Of a DNA stretch of 64,000 bases, positions 11,056 to 22,775 are shown in pieces. This stretch comes from Ascarosepion bandense. Its lineage: Eukaryota; Mollusca; Cephalopoda; Sepiida; Sepiidae. Location: NCBI GenBank assembly GCA_037127315.1, contig JBBBDQ010001940.1:1185001-1249000 (forward strand), in the 5' to 3' direction. Made by a program: the position numbers and the translations under genes. Within the stretch, counting starts at the first letter, position 1. The number at the start of each line of letters is the position of its first letter. The notes below the pieces were generated by a model, which saw only the letters and a list, made by a program, of their open reading frames with translations, ran no database searches and was not told where the DNA came from.

Positions 11056-11575
11056 ATATCTGGTTGGGTGCTCCTGCTATTCATCTTGAGGTTCTTGACA
11101 AAATCCGGAGAAGGATCTGCAATGTAATTGGTCCTGATTTGGCATCTTGACTTCAGTCAATTTCTTACTGATGTGACATGGCTTTTCTACAACTATTTTC
11201 ATGACAACTGCTCTGATGAGCTTTTTTTCTCTGGTGTGCTGTCCACCTGAATTTAAGTGTGCTACTAGATTGGCATCTAGGTCCCACCCTTTTACCATTG
11301 AAATAGTTAAATGTAACCACTACTTCTACTTCAGCAATTTCTTTCCTCATACTTCCTGCCTGTAGAACTTTCTTCTGTTTACTTGCTTCCCTGATAGCTA
11401 CAATCTCAACAATTTAAATGCAACATCAATTGCCACCTATCTTCTTGAATCCCACTTTTATCCTTTCTTTAATATCCATTGTACCCAGTCTTTTTTTCTC
11501 ACTGTAACCCCCTACAAACTAGTGATGGTCCTGCCTTGCTTGGGGTGAAATGATTAAGAAATAAAAAAAAAATGC
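11056..11575 (+). pseudogene. LINE family J1, C-terminal RT end plus 3' UTR
   Basis: The plus strand reads EVLDKIRRRICNVIGPDLAS at about 11,088-11,147, then LQSISY and, after frameshifts, a segment with LASRSHPFTIEIVKCNHY near 11,268. FPDSYNL follows at about 11,388-11,408. This is the order LDKIQxRxxxxIG...L..L.HRR...LSLFYKY...TR..SHPF.V...FFPRT..LWN..P...FP..YNL seen at the C-terminus of Jockey/L2-like LINE polyproteins. Stops and frameshifts are frequent. The 3' UTR ends in GGGGTGAAATGATTAAGAAA and an A-rich tail at about 11,575. The copy is 5'-truncated: the RT catalytic domain and the endonuclease are absent. Confidence 0.7.
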
Positions 11576-11970
11576 CAGCAAACCTGCCTAAAATTCCAAG
11601 ATAATATAGTATCATGATTTAATGGCTTCTCACCAATTTCATTTTTATTTCAATTAGTGCAGCTTCCAGTGTACATTGTATATCATATCTGGTAATTGTT
11701 TGGAGATTTTTTATTGAAACTCTTTATTTTACTTATATTTGGCTATGTATTTTTTATGCCTCATCTTAGTATTTCAAAGCTAATGTCTTTGAGTGACTAA
11801 ACTTGGAAAATTACTTTTTAAAGCTGGAAAGTTCATAGGTTGACCAAAATATAAATGTAAGTAAACAGACCAATTGGTAGACTAAAAGACCTGCAAGTGT
11901 ACCAGAATACAACAACATTTGTACTTTATAAAATGATCCATTCCCTTGATATTTTGTAGAATTCCTATAC

Positions 11971-12008
<38 letters not shown>

Positions 12009-12600
12009 CAACAAACTACTTAGTCTAAGGTTTGATCTCACAACTCTGTGAACTGAATGAAGCAGAAAGTTATATATTTTATCAAACACGATTTGAACTA
12101 CAGAAAATTACATTGATTATTTCAGAATATCATTTTTATTTATTATTGGAATCTGTTGTTGTTGTACATTCTTTGGCCTTTTTTATGACAAGTTGTACTG
12201 TTGGCTTCTTAAGATGTTTTCCATTTATATATACCATATATCATGAATTTTACTGTTGCTGCTAAAATCCATTCTGATCTTATACAGTTCATAGATCCCT
12301 GAATCATTTTCTTTTTTTACATCATTGAAATTTGTTCATATAATAGCAGAAATTTGTTGGTAAAGCTATTTTTTAAGTAGTTGGTAAAGCTGTTTTTTAT
12401 ACCTTGATCAGCTCACATTGGTAAATGCTGAGTCAACATTTGTAAGCTTTGCCTGAGATTTTAAGCTATGGATAATCTTATTTATACTAAGCAAGTGCTA
12501 ATAAATGTATATAATATCAACAGGAAGTTTTGAACTGGTTACCTGTACAGGTTGTTTTACTTTTCAATAGTGAACTGCATGGAATACTAAATGGTGATCA
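11576..12600. other. AT-rich stretch without recognisable gene
   Basis: Contains an (AT)n tract at 11,977-12,007 and a short tandem repeat of TTGGTAAAGCT at 12,357-12,400. No coding content recognised. Confidence 0.5.
11977..12007. repeat. (AT)n microsatellite
   Basis: About 15 AT units. Confidence 0.9.
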
Positions 12601-12910
12601 TATGATCTTGCCATGTTTTGGTGGCAATTGATCTTATTGATTTTTTTTTTCTTGATGCTTAAAATGTTTTATTTTAACAATATTTTTATCAGATTGTCTA
12701 CAAAGGTGTATGTGTGGTACAAACTCCTGAGAGGATGTTTTCCCAATCACTACAATCTTAACCTTTTCAAGTGTGAGGTAAACCATTGTCTGTCCTACAT
12801 AACCTTATAAATCACACTTCTTACCTCCTCCTCCTCCTCTTATACTCATACAGCAATCTCCTACCTTGAATGTATCTTGGGCCTTGTATTGGATAAACCT
12901 TAGTTAAAAA
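12601..12910 (+). pseudogene. LINE family J2, C-terminal RT end plus 3' UTR
   Basis: An open frame includes LLRGCFPNHYNLNLFKCEVN at 12,727-12,786, equivalent to the terminal signature at 9,440 and, reversed, at 43,500. The 3' UTR carries CTACCTTGAATGTATCTTGG and GCCTTGTATTGGATAAACC, also present in reverse at 42,955-43,000 and partly at 43,320-43,360. Only the last part of the ORF and the UTR remain. Confidence 0.65.
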
Positions 12911-13343
12911 GAATAGTATAATTCTCAAACAACTAACAGGTCTTCATTTGTTGAAATGCCCAACATTGGTTGATGATATCTATGTACACCATTTCATGAA
13001 AAGAAATCATTCAGTCCGTTGCAATTAATCTTCCACAGCTGAAACTAGATATGTGATAAGCGCTCCTTTATTTGAATCAGTATCTTCATCTTTCTTGGTT
13101 AAACTGCAACAATCATTTCTGAAAATTTGCCTATTTATAATAAGGTTAAGTGGAAACCATCAGAATTCATTAAGAAATGAAAGCCCTGCAGCAGGAAGAG
13201 AATTTTTTGGACCATGATCACTATCTCTTGGACTATCAGGAATGTTCGAGAACATACTTGATTTGATAATACAAAAAAAATAGGATATTATGATTAAATT
13301 TGAATTTTCTCCTATATTTCAATATTTGCAGGTACAAAATTCT
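12911..13343. other. Unclassified stretch
   Basis: No coding or RNA content recognised. It separates a plus-strand LINE tail from the minus-strand RTE-like tail that follows. Confidence 0.4.
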
Positions 13344-14050
13344 TTAATAGTGCACAAATTCAGAACTAAAGATTATCTTGAGCTGATGACATTGAGTTGG
13401 TATTAAGACGAACCTAAAACATTTCTTATCTTGCTTTTGTTTTGCTTCTGAGTTCTTCTTCAATGTGCCCTGTCCTTTCAGGATGTAGGGGATCATGGCT
13501 TTCCACGTCTCCTCATCCCTGGTGGCTCTTAATATGTTTTCTCCTGTTACACCTCGCAACCCCCATTCCATCATCCACCTGATCAGGCCCTTCAAGTATG
13601 TTATCCGCTGCCTTTCTCTGTCTCTTTATCCTTCTATCTGGCCTGTCAGTATCAGGTTCTCCTAGACCTCCTTCCTCATTGCATGTCCCAGGAACTTCAG
13701 TTGTCTCTTCTTGATGCTCACTATTAATTTTCTTTTTGTTGCCATTCTTTCCAATACCTCATCATTGCTGACATGCTTGGTCCATCATATCCACAGCACT
13801 CTTCTGTAGAACCACATTTCCGCTGCATCAAGTTTTTTCCTCATCTTCGATGATATTGTCCAGCATTCCCTGCTGCATTGAAGAACTGACATCACATAGC
13901 AATCTAGCACTCTCTTCTTTGTTTCTAGTGAAATTTTCCTGTGTCTTAGTACTTTACTCAGCTTCTGGAATGCGTCCTTTGCCATGCCATTTCTGAGATA
14001 CCAATGAAATAATTTCAAAGCATGTTCTATCACTGACAATTCTTGCAATC
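13344..14050 (-). pseudogene. RTE-like LINE, C-terminal part of RT ORF, degenerate
   Basis: On the minus strand the product begins near 14,048 and contains SLETKKRVLDCYVMSVLQCS, then RKKLDAAEMWFYRRVLWI, and after a frameshift LKGLIRWMMEWGLRGVTGEN near 13,590-13,530. This is the C-terminal region of RTE-type endonuclease/reverse transcriptases: the C-x(n)-W and EMWxxRRMLRIxWT block, followed by the tail after the RT thumb. The catalytic RT palm and the AP endonuclease are absent. At least one frameshift separates the two open segments (13,785-14,048 and 13,344-13,595). Related minus-strand remnants lie at 27,335-28,480, 35,395-35,830 and 42,640-42,910. Confidence 0.7.
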
Positions 14051-17000
14051 ATGTAGAAGTTATGATAGCTGAGAAATGATCACTCTTAGCTGGGCTCATG
14101 TGAAAGAAAGTCTGATGACATGGAGGCCCGAAACTTTCTCTGACCCCAGAATAGACTTAGCTGAGAAAGTATTTTGGTATGCAATATCTGCGTATGAAAC
14201 AAATGAACTGAGAATAAGTCAGGCTATAAAAACAGCAATTGATACTTGCTTAGTGCTCTTTTTTTTTTTTTTAAACATTATCTTTTATTCTTTAATTAGA
14301 TTTAAATTTGTATTCACTCTCTTTATTCACCTTCACTGGAAAGTTAAACATTGTTAAATCTGGCATGATTAGTAGTAAAGATTTTATTCTGTAATTTGTG
14401 TGTGCAAATTTGATATTGTTTTCATGTTCATGTTTTCATAAGGGATTTGTTTTATATTTCATTTGATTAGAATATCTGAAAAATAAGAATATCATTTTTG
14501 CTTTCCGTATTTGAGAATTGGATGATACCACATTTCTAATTTCCTTCAATTTCATTTTACTTCAACTGTGAATACATGTGCAAGTTTTAGGATATATTTT
14601 TTAATGAACCTTTTTATGTATATATTTTTTTTTTACTGAAAAAGGTAAAATTGTAGTACTTAAATGAAAATACAGTAAGTCTCTGGATTATGACACTCAA
14701 CATATGGCAATTCATGGTTACAATACAATCTCCATTGATCTTGTTTTGACTTATGTTGCTTTCTTTGTACATACAATTGTATACATATGCATGTGCTTCA
14801 CCACTGACCTTGATTTTTTGTGTTTTTATGTACCTTAAAACATGTACATATATTGAGTTTGTCTGTAAGAGATAAGGATATTTTGTTGTTAAACAATAAA
14901 TTGGTGAATTCCAAATGGTAAAGAAAAACAGATCGAGTTTATTTTTCTTTCTTCCTCATATTTGCTGCTGTTTCTGATTACTACAATAAAGACAAGGTCT
15001 TACACTTCATCATCTCATCTACTGAGAGCCAATGACTTCACTGGTAATAAGCAGCTTAAAACAATTTCATTTCATGTATCATATTCATTTTATTATATGT
15101 GTCCTCCATATGATTTTTACTCTTAATTATGTTAACATATATCATAGAAACGTGTTATAAGAAATGATTATTACTTAACTATAGCTGAGTGATGCAAGAG
15201 CTTTCCCATGGTACATTCTGTCTTACATGGAAGATGCATCATAGTAATGGAACTCCTATCCTGTAATTTTAAATATTTTTTTTAAGCAGCTGATTTTATC
15301 TATTCGATCAGGTATATTTCTTTGTTCAAATTCTCTTATAAGGTTGATATAAAAGTCTGTTTTAAAAATGCATATATACAATTACTTAATAAATATGACA
15401 GTTCCCACAACCTAATTTATCATTTGACATATGAAAACCAACAATTATTACTGTTGAGACTTGACACTCTTGGAAGATTCTTTGGATGAAAATGCTAGAA
15501 AATCATAAAAATCTTAATTGTTATCAATGCACAATCATTGATTAATTTACTGAGAAAAATTCACTCATATTAATAACAAGAATTTTAAATTAAATACTTG
15601 TTATTTGCATGTACAATTTTTGCTTTTCAATTATTTTTTAATTAAATTTGAATATTTCCTGATTAACCTAATTATTTGTGATTTGTTTTGCTAAGAAGTT
15701 TAATTAAAAAGATTCCACTTTTTGGTAAGCCTATTATCATACCATGTTTTCTGGAACTGAATATTTTATGTTTGCTGCTAATTTTGCAAAAATTACTTTT
15801 CTAATTCAAAAGATTAGAAGATGGATTTATTACTTTAAAACAGAATTCAAGTTAGTAGCAAATATTTTAGTGATAAATTATGAATTTGTCTTGGTAATTT
15901 ATGACCAACAAAGTTATCTGAATAAAGATGTTGAAAAATTATCAGGTTAACTAAGAAGGGATTAAAAGATAAAATTTTGGAAAGTGAGTTGGGCTGATAA
16001 CTTTTCAGCACTGGCCTTGTGATTAAGTTTCTTTTGGAAATATTAATCCTTTTAATTTTCAGTATTAAAGAAATATTTGCACAAAAATAAGATAACAAAA
16101 GAAAGTAAGATAATTTAAAATTTTTATTACAGAGAATGAGAACAAAAACAAAACAATGTATGAGTTAGAAATAGTGTTGGTGATAAAAAAAATGAAGAAA
16201 ATAAGAATAGAACAAGAAAGAGAAAATATGAGTATAAATATTGGAAGGGGTGAAAATATTTAGAGAGACCTTAGCCTGGAATTGAAACAGTTAAGCAAAG
16301 CTGAGTGAAGTGCTGTCTGCAACAACCAACAATCTTTTGTCTAGATGACAAGAGTAGAAAAATACAATAGATTTCCAGTTGTGGTTATATTTCTTACTTT
16401 ATGGAGATAGACTGAAACATTAAGCAAGAAATAAAATTTTCTCAGATTTTCTTTTTTTTTTAATCTCAAATTATCTGACCACTATTTAGCATCTCATTTC
16501 ATGCACTTGAAAGTAAAGAATGCAATAAATAATATAGTCAATATATTACAGTGAGTTACTAAAAATGAAATGTATAAAGTTTGATATTTTAAAAATGTTC
16601 CAAGATCTTTGGCCTAAATTTCTCATTGGTCATACATCATATGAACAAATCATACATTTAGTTGAATTTGAGTTTTTCTCCCACCTGCCTACTTTTCCAG
16701 GAAAAGTTTTCTACCTTAGAGCCTTTTGGAGAGGCTGTACATTTGTATAATTAAATTTATAATATAGTAAAGAGATAGTTATTTAAGAATAGTTTCTTTG
16801 CAGCAATGTATGAATGATAATACATAAAAATGAATTTGTTGAAATGAAAAATTAAATTTTTGAGAAGTTATCAATAATTCTATCAAAATTATTTAAATTG
16901 AACAAAACAAAACAAAAACAAAACCTGACAGAAGTGTCAATTTTTTTATATGGTTTGTAGTATACTTATGTAGTCCTCCCAAAATGTTCTGATCACTGTC

Positions 17001-17417
17001 ATATTAATTTCTGGTAGGGTCTAGTATTATCATAAGTATTGTACTGTTTAAAAACTTTGTTATAATTTGTGATTCTCTTCCCCACAAACAACTCTTCAAC
17101 CACAGGTAGATAGAATCAAAAACAGTAAGTTATTAGAACTCAAACAATCTATAATGTCTTAACTGCAGACTTCTGTAATAAATGTAATTCTACATGTCAA
17201 TAGTGTTAAGTGCAAATAAGAAAAATGAAAAATTATGATCTATAAATTTTTTTTTTTTTTTTTTTTTCAGGAATTTTTGTTTAATTTTTTTTTCTGGTTG
17301 AAAGTGGGGTTGTTATATTCTGGTAGTCCTATTGTTCAGAAATGCACAAAGCTTTCATGGTAATTGTTCTGATAAACTTTCCCCTATTGTACTTCAACTT
17401 TATGAATTTAAGTACAA
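14051..17417. other. Mostly unclassified; hammerhead-like and possible transposon-end motifs
   Basis: 14,090-14,160 carries a CTGATGA...CGAAAC motif (described under findings). 14,671-14,760 starts TACAGTAAGTCTCTGGATTA, reminiscent of a pogo/Tigger-like transposon terminus beside a TA, with no matching right end found. The rest is AT-rich, with a poly-T run at 17,250-17,268, and shows no genes. Confidence 0.35.
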
Positions 17418-17722
17418 TTTGTGGTGCATTGGATATCGGCTTGGAACGAGAAATCGGGAAGCCGAGTTTGAATTCCAGCTGAATTCATTGCATTCACTTA
17501 TGCGAAAATACCCTTGGGAAAGGTATTAAGCCATCTATTCCTTCCAGTTATGGGTTAAATAACAGGACAGATTGGGTTTTATAGCCTTGGTCGGCAACCA
17601 GTCTACCACAGAAAGTAATGGCAACCTACTGCGGGATAATCTTCTGCCCAGTCAGTCATGTCTCTTTCGAGACATGATCACCCAAGCATGTATCACCTAT
17701 GGCACTTAACTGACTGACTGAT
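17418..17722 (+). mobile_element. tRNA-derived SINE, family S1, full-length copy
   Basis: The head GTGGTGCATTGGATATCGGC (A-box-like) and GAGTTTGAATTCCAGC (B-box-like) are spaced as in a tRNA. The body contains TTATGGGTTAAATAACAGGA, GGCAACCAGTCTACCACAGA and a small hairpin, TGTCTCTTTCGAGACATGAT. The tail is TAACTGACTGACTGATTAG. This is the best-preserved copy in the window and serves as the reference for the others (1319, 17,740, 29,604, 34,094, 58,879, 59,845). It should have been an RNA polymerase III transcript. It resembles cephalopod SINEs in general style; exact family not assigned. Confidence 0.8.
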
Positions 17723-17739
17723 TAGATTAGATGTACTTT

Positions 17740-17985
17740 GTAGGGCAGTGAATATCAGCTCGGAATGAGAAATCGAAGAGCCGAGTTTGAAAGGCATTAA
17801 TCTGTTTAATTTCCCTACACTTATGGGTTAAATAGCAGAATAGATTAGGTTCTATAGCCTTAGTTGGCAGCCAGTCTACTGAAGTAAGTAATGGCAACCT
17901 ACTGTGGGAAAATCTGCTCAGTCATGTCTCTTTCAAGGCATGATTGCCCAAGCATGTATCACATATGGCACTTGACTGACAGACT
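17740..17985 (+). mobile_element. tRNA-derived SINE, family S1, second tandem copy
   Basis: Follows the previous SINE after fewer than 20 bp, in the same orientation. Head GGGCAGTGAATATCAGCTCG. About 55 bp of the B-box-proximal body (AATTCCAGC to GGGAAAGG) are deleted. The tail reads TTGACTGACAGACTAG. Head-to-tail SINE pairs usually arise by insertion into the tail of an older copy. Confidence 0.75.
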
Positions 17986-17989
17986 AGAT

Positions 17990-18262
17990 TGATGGCAAGG
18001 TCTCATCATTTTACAGTTGAAATGACTAAATGTTCTATGCTAACAGTTTCTTCACTCACACTTCTCAGTTGTGGAACACTTTCATCTTCTTGCTTCTTAC
18101 TCAACATTGATCTTCAAAAACTTATATGCAATGTCAATCTTTATTTGTCTTCTTAATTCCTGTTCTTTTATTGTTCTCTCTCCTTAATAGGTTTTTGTTC
18201 TTATATTCTCTCACATCTTAGTGGCTTTATTGTCTTGCTTCGTGTGTAATGATGAAATAAAA
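17990..18262 (+). pseudogene. LINE family J1, C-terminal end plus 3' UTR
   Basis: Abuts the SINE tail. The plus strand starts with codons reading ARSHHFTVEMTKCSML, equivalent to SHPFTVEVxKC in the 11.06-kb copy. LWNTF follows near 18,070, then a frameshift and the CTTCGTGTGTAATGATGAAA end block, homologous to the 3' ends at 7,115 and 11,545. Only the last 60-70 codons and the UTR survive. Confidence 0.55.
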
Positions 18263-18264
18263 AA

Positions 18265-18837
18265 CAAATTAAAGAAGCATATCTTGATATTGATGTATCT
18301 ATCACAACTAAATTATTATGAAAATGCCAATGTCTTTCATATAGTCCTTTTAGTATTGTTGTAACAATTAGGATGTTATACTTAGTATTACTGGTTGATA
18401 TGATGAACAAGACAACTAGATTATTTCTTTTGCTTTTATAGTGATGTTAAAACTTCTCTGATTAATTATTAACCTTTTTAATTTTAGACTTTTATTTATT
18501 GCCATTTTACAATTGCTTTGTTTACTTTTTCTTTCCTGGGAAAAGAATGTTAGTTTATTTATCTGGTCATATCATTCTTCAGTTTGAAATGTCATTAATT
18601 TATTGCTTAAAGTTTTGAAGGTTTCTTATATTTCAGTAATTATTTTATACATAGGAAGGATCAAACTTTATTTCATTTATTTCTTCAGGCAATTTTATCC
18701 TCACATTTTTTCTTTTTTTTTTAGTGAAAAATATTTCAAATCATTTTTTTTATTTGAAGTTAAAATATGGTAAAACTGTTTTTGTCCAAAAGTTTTGAAT
18801 GTGAAAAAAATTGGTTTGTAAACATGTTGTTCAAAAA
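18265..18837. other. AT-rich stretch without recognisable gene
   Basis: Nothing supported. Confidence 0.5.
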
Positions 18838-19526
18838 TGAAGTACAAGTTTACTTTTTTTTTTTTTTAAAACATACATAAGTTTCATACAAATATAGAAA
18901 GTCTTGCTTTTAAGTTTTACAATGTTAATTTTTAATGTCAAATATTTTATAAATTTTATAAAAGTCCTGTAATGTTTTTTTTTCTAGAAATTATTAAAAC
19001 ACACATTTTCACAGATATACAAAATGTTTTAACTCATAATTTTATGACATTGTCTCACACACATGCACACATACACACATACACATAGTTATTTAAAAGC
19101 AACTCTAATTGAAGCTCTTGCAGCATTGTTTGAGGAAGCAAAGAAAAATGTTAAAAATAGGGGAATTATGAATGGCTTCTTCAATTATTGTAATATATTC
19201 TATTTTCTGATAAATATTAATCATCCATATTTCTTTGATGTCTTGAAATAATTAAGCAGTATTTTCATTAACTATTGAAATTCAACTTATAATTTATATA
19301 ATGTTGTTGGCAAGATTTATACAGCCATTAATGTAATCATAACAATGTAGTTTCATTAAAATATTGTCAAATACACACAAAAATTCTACAAAAGATTTCT
19401 TGTTTTGATAACTGAAATACTTTAAAGTATACTCCAGTATTATAGCTTCAGTAATTAAGGAGTACATTGAAGCCTTAAATGATTTGAAAATACTATGAAT
19501 TCAGGGAAACCTCTTTATGAAATTTT
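18838..19526 (+). repeat. Segmental duplication, copy 1 (uninterrupted)
   Basis: Matches 27,078-28,882 in the same orientation. The right part (19,125-19,525) is nearly identical to 28,483-28,880, with only scattered substitutions and a short insertion. The left part (18,838-19,060 against 27,078-27,330) is clearly more diverged. Copy 1 has about 60 bp (CA-rich repeat and CTCTAATTGAAGCTCTTGCA) where copy 2 holds a LINE of about 1.15 kb. No gene is recognised in the duplicated sequence. Confidence 0.75.
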
Positions 19527-20366
19527 TTTTTTCTTTTTCAACTAAGGAATATTTTGAATAGGTATTATGAAATTTTTAGTTGTCTCTGAACTTATGGACA
19601 CTTAATTAAATGTGTAAATTAATTCTTTCTTTATCTTTTTATGAAAAAAAAAATTGACATTTGATCTCAATTTTGTATATATCAGCTTTTATAGTTCTTA
19701 ATATAATTTTAGGTTTACATTGGTAATCTAATGGCAAATAAGATTTGTTTTTTATTTTCATATAAACCTATAAGTGAATATAGATTAATGGTGAAGCGCT
19801 TCAAGTGCACTGCTTTAGTTAGCAGGTAGGTAGAAAAAAGAGACAGTGAAAAAGCAAAGAAGTAAGCAGTACTTTAAATGTATGTCAAATCTAAGTGATC
19901 TGTTTATGCCTAAACCTGAATTCTAGTTGATTTTTAGTCCAAATTTCTACTTTTCACAGATCTTCATTATTATTGGATGATCAGCTTATTTCTCTTGCAT
20001 ATCCTTTTCTTAGAGGATGAAAGATTTGTCATATATTATTAATAGGAAAAATATTTTCAAATTTAGGAAATAATGATAGAATGTGGAACAGACTAAAATT
20101 CATCAGAACAAATTGATACTTGAAATCCTAATTATCTCTTAACTATTATTGTTGCTTGTAGCTGTATATTGCAATTCTTGGCATTTTATTTACATATAGT
20201 GTGGTATAGTTTAACTCTTACTATATATTAATTGCAGGAATGAAATATATATATGAGAGAAAGAGAAAAAAATGTTAAAAAGATTTATATGAATGCAAAA
20301 AGGATCTTTTACAAAATAACACATTCAATGCATTAGTGCTTACTGTAATGAGACTAACCATAATTT

Positions 20367-20406
<40 letters not shown>

Positions 20407-20713
20407 CTACTTAAAAAAAAAAATTACTAAAATGAAAATGTATAGAAATTGCAGTAAATTTACATCCAGGATCTTGCAACATTTAAACTCATTTTTGGCA
20501 GATCTTATCATCAAATTATGGGTTACTTAATAACAAAAGTAATAAAAACATAAACAAAAGGAAATAACTAGATTATATAGCTAAACATATTTTTGAATTT
20601 CAGCATCCCTTCTCATTATGTGCATGTGTAATCACATTACTTTAGTCTGAAATCCTAAAAGATGAAATGCATTACACAAAATATTTTACTTTCTCATAGA
20701 TTTTTCTGTGTAT
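19527..20713. other. AT-rich stretch without recognisable gene
   Basis: Contains a poly-T run at 20,370-20,401. No coding content recognised. Confidence 0.5.
20370..20401. repeat. Poly-T tract
   Basis: About 32 T. It could be the reverse of a retroelement A-tail; no element is recognised on either side. Confidence 0.85.
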
Positions 20714-21125
20714 ATAGTACAAAATCTTATTTAAAAAGACCTAAAATCTAACCTGGTGTTAAAAATTATTGTCTACCTATTTAAATAATATCTGGTCCTA
20801 CTATGTATCTTACTCAGAAAAAATATTTTTCTTTAAAATTAAACACAATGTTCCATTTATAACCTATGCTCCAATATAACTTGTAAATTAAAAATTATTT
20901 TACTAAAATAAATGAAACTCACAATACCTATTTGGTTTTCTTAACTACAATATAACTTAATATATCATAATCATTTAATGCTAATTCTGACCTAAACATT
21001 CCAGCCCTTTTACTCATGAGATAGTACAAAATTAAATTAAAAAAAAATTCAACCTGCTATTAAAATTTATTGTCTACCCATTTAAATAATGTATGATCCC
21101 ACTATGTATCTTACTCAGACAAAAT
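20714..21125 (+). repeat. Tandem repeat of about 110 bp, possible Penelope-like leader
   Basis: 20,714-20,830 and 21,022-21,125 share ATAGTACAAAAT, TATTGTCTACC(T/C)ATTTAAAT and ACTATGTATCTTACTCAGA at about 85% or better by eye, with about 190 bp between. Penelope-like elements often carry terminal repeats arranged in tandem. The pair lies about 0.5 kb upstream of a Penelope-like coding remnant, so a leader (pLTR) origin is plausible but not shown. Confidence 0.55.
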
Positions 21126-21353
21126 TCAAAAGTGATATGCCTTGCCACCTGACAATTCTGCTTCCTTTCGTGACCTAAATCTACAATTCTATAGTTCCCT
21201 AATTCTCATTTTTGATTGAACAATATTGACATACCTACAAGCATATTCTCTACCTAACCCCTTCTACTACTACTCCTTTAGTTTCTAAATAACTATGAAT
21301 TCATCTTACATTTTCTGAATAAATCATTTTCACAATTTATTTTAAACTATTAC

Positions 21354-21378
21354 CTGAAGAACAGTATTGTTCTGAAAC
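21354..21378 (+). ncRNA. Hammerhead-like core upstream of the Penelope-like ORF
   Basis: CTGAAGA at 21,354-21,360 and GAAAC at 21,374-21,378 flank a small stem (AACA pairing with TGTT around GTAT). This matches the conserved boxes CUGANGA and GAAA that border stem II of hammerhead motifs. Such ribozymes are known in Penelope-like retroelements. The stem II closure is imperfect and stems I and III are not obvious, so self-cleavage is doubtful. Confidence 0.35.
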
Positions 21379-21649
21379 ATGAAATTTTTTGTGTAGTGAT
21401 ATAATGCTTTTATAAACCATTGTGATAAAAAAATTAAAATATTAAGCTTTACTTTGTATCGAACACTCTTTATAAAAGTAAATGCTTGAATAGTGGGTTT
21501 TAATCTACCTGTTCTTTCACTTTCTTATCTGTGTGTGTAGATGTATGTATATGTGTGCATGTGTATAGACGTATGTATAGACATGTATTTGTGTGTGTAT
21601 ATATATATATTAGTTTTTGGTTATAATTAAATTAGACCAGTACACAATT

Positions 21650-22650
21650 GTATTAAAAAGTGTTCAATAATGTTGTATTGTAGAAGAAAAAAACTTAAAA
21701 AAGCCACATTTGATGTACTCCAAGGCTCATTTGATGGAGCCGAAATTTTAGAATTGATGGGAATACACATTCTAAATAAAATTAATAAAATGATCCACGT
21801 AAACAACCACGGATTATACAGAGATGATGGATTAATGAAAGCACCTGACAATGAAAGAGAGAATGGAAGAAAAATGCTTTACATACTTTTTGAAGTTCTA
21901 AATTTTGAAGTAGTAGTTGAAAAAAATAAGGTAGTCTAATATTTAGATGTAGAATTTAATTTGCAAACTGGCAGTGTCTCTCCCTATATGAAAACAAACA
22001 CAATTTTAAAGTACATAAACACAAGATCTAACCATTCAACAAGCATAATCAAACACATTTATAAAAGAATAGAGCACAGGTTATCAAAAAATTTGTCAAA
22101 CGAAGCAATCTTTGATGAAGAGAAAAAAGATTATGAAAATGCCTTAAAAAATCTGGTGATAAGAACATTTTAGAATATAAACCTCAGCAAAACAAACAAA
22201 TGAAAAACAATAATAGAAATGGAAACATTATTTGGTTCAACCCACTGTTTAACTTAAAAGTAAAAACTAAGATAGGACAAGTATTTTTAAAATCAATCTA
22301 TAAGCACTTCCCTAAAATCTCAGTATTAAACAAAATTTTCAATAGGAATTCAATCAAATTAAATTATAGCAGTACTAGTAAATTAGAAAATTACATAAAA
22401 AAAAATGCCAGAAACCTAAATAATGTCATACAAAATGTCATTAGTAAGGAATATAACTGCAGAGATAAAAACAAATGCCCATTTAACGGACTTAGTAATA
22501 CAAAAGGTGTTACTTACAGAGTAGAGGTACATAACATAAATGTTTCCAGAAAGAAAAAATTACTAAACGAAAGATCAGAAATTATGTCCAAATGTAATCA
22601 TACCCATAAATGCTTACTAGGATCATACAAACATGGATGAAAGTGTTCTG
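21650..22650 (+). pseudogene. Penelope-like element 1: RT C-terminal half and Cys-motif linker
   Basis: Three open segments on the plus strand form one broken ORF. The first (21,670-21,939) has TFDVLQGSFDGAEILELMGI and GLYRDDGL, the latter in the place of the RT catalytic YxDD. A stop at 21,937 is followed in the same frame by YLDVEFNLQTG, the F/YLDV motif after the palm. The segment 21,961-22,173 has NTRSNHSTSIIKHIYKRIEH. After a frameshift, 22,200-22,640 has IIWFNPLFNLKVKTKIGQVF and YKHFPKISVLNKIFN. The cysteine motif YNCRDKNKCPFNG follows, with some conserved Cys lost. In this family a GIY-YIG endonuclease follows the Cys motif; here only VTYRVEV is discernible. The N-terminal RT motifs are absent. 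Retrotransposition in intact relatives uses RT plus the GIY-YIG nuclease. Confidence 0.7.
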
Positions 22651-22775
22651 AGATTCTTAAACAACTTTCCCTAATTTTGAAAATTTTTTGGTTGTTTGAA
22701 AATTTCAGTTGTGTGTTCATAACAAATCCCTGTTCAAGTATTTGCAAAATGGTAAAATCAGTTATTGTAAATTGC

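Noticed and set aside
22200..22640. A 146-codon open frame as a host gene
   Set aside because: Its content (WFNP block, Cys motif) continues the broken Penelope-like ORF upstream, so it is a retroelement remnant.
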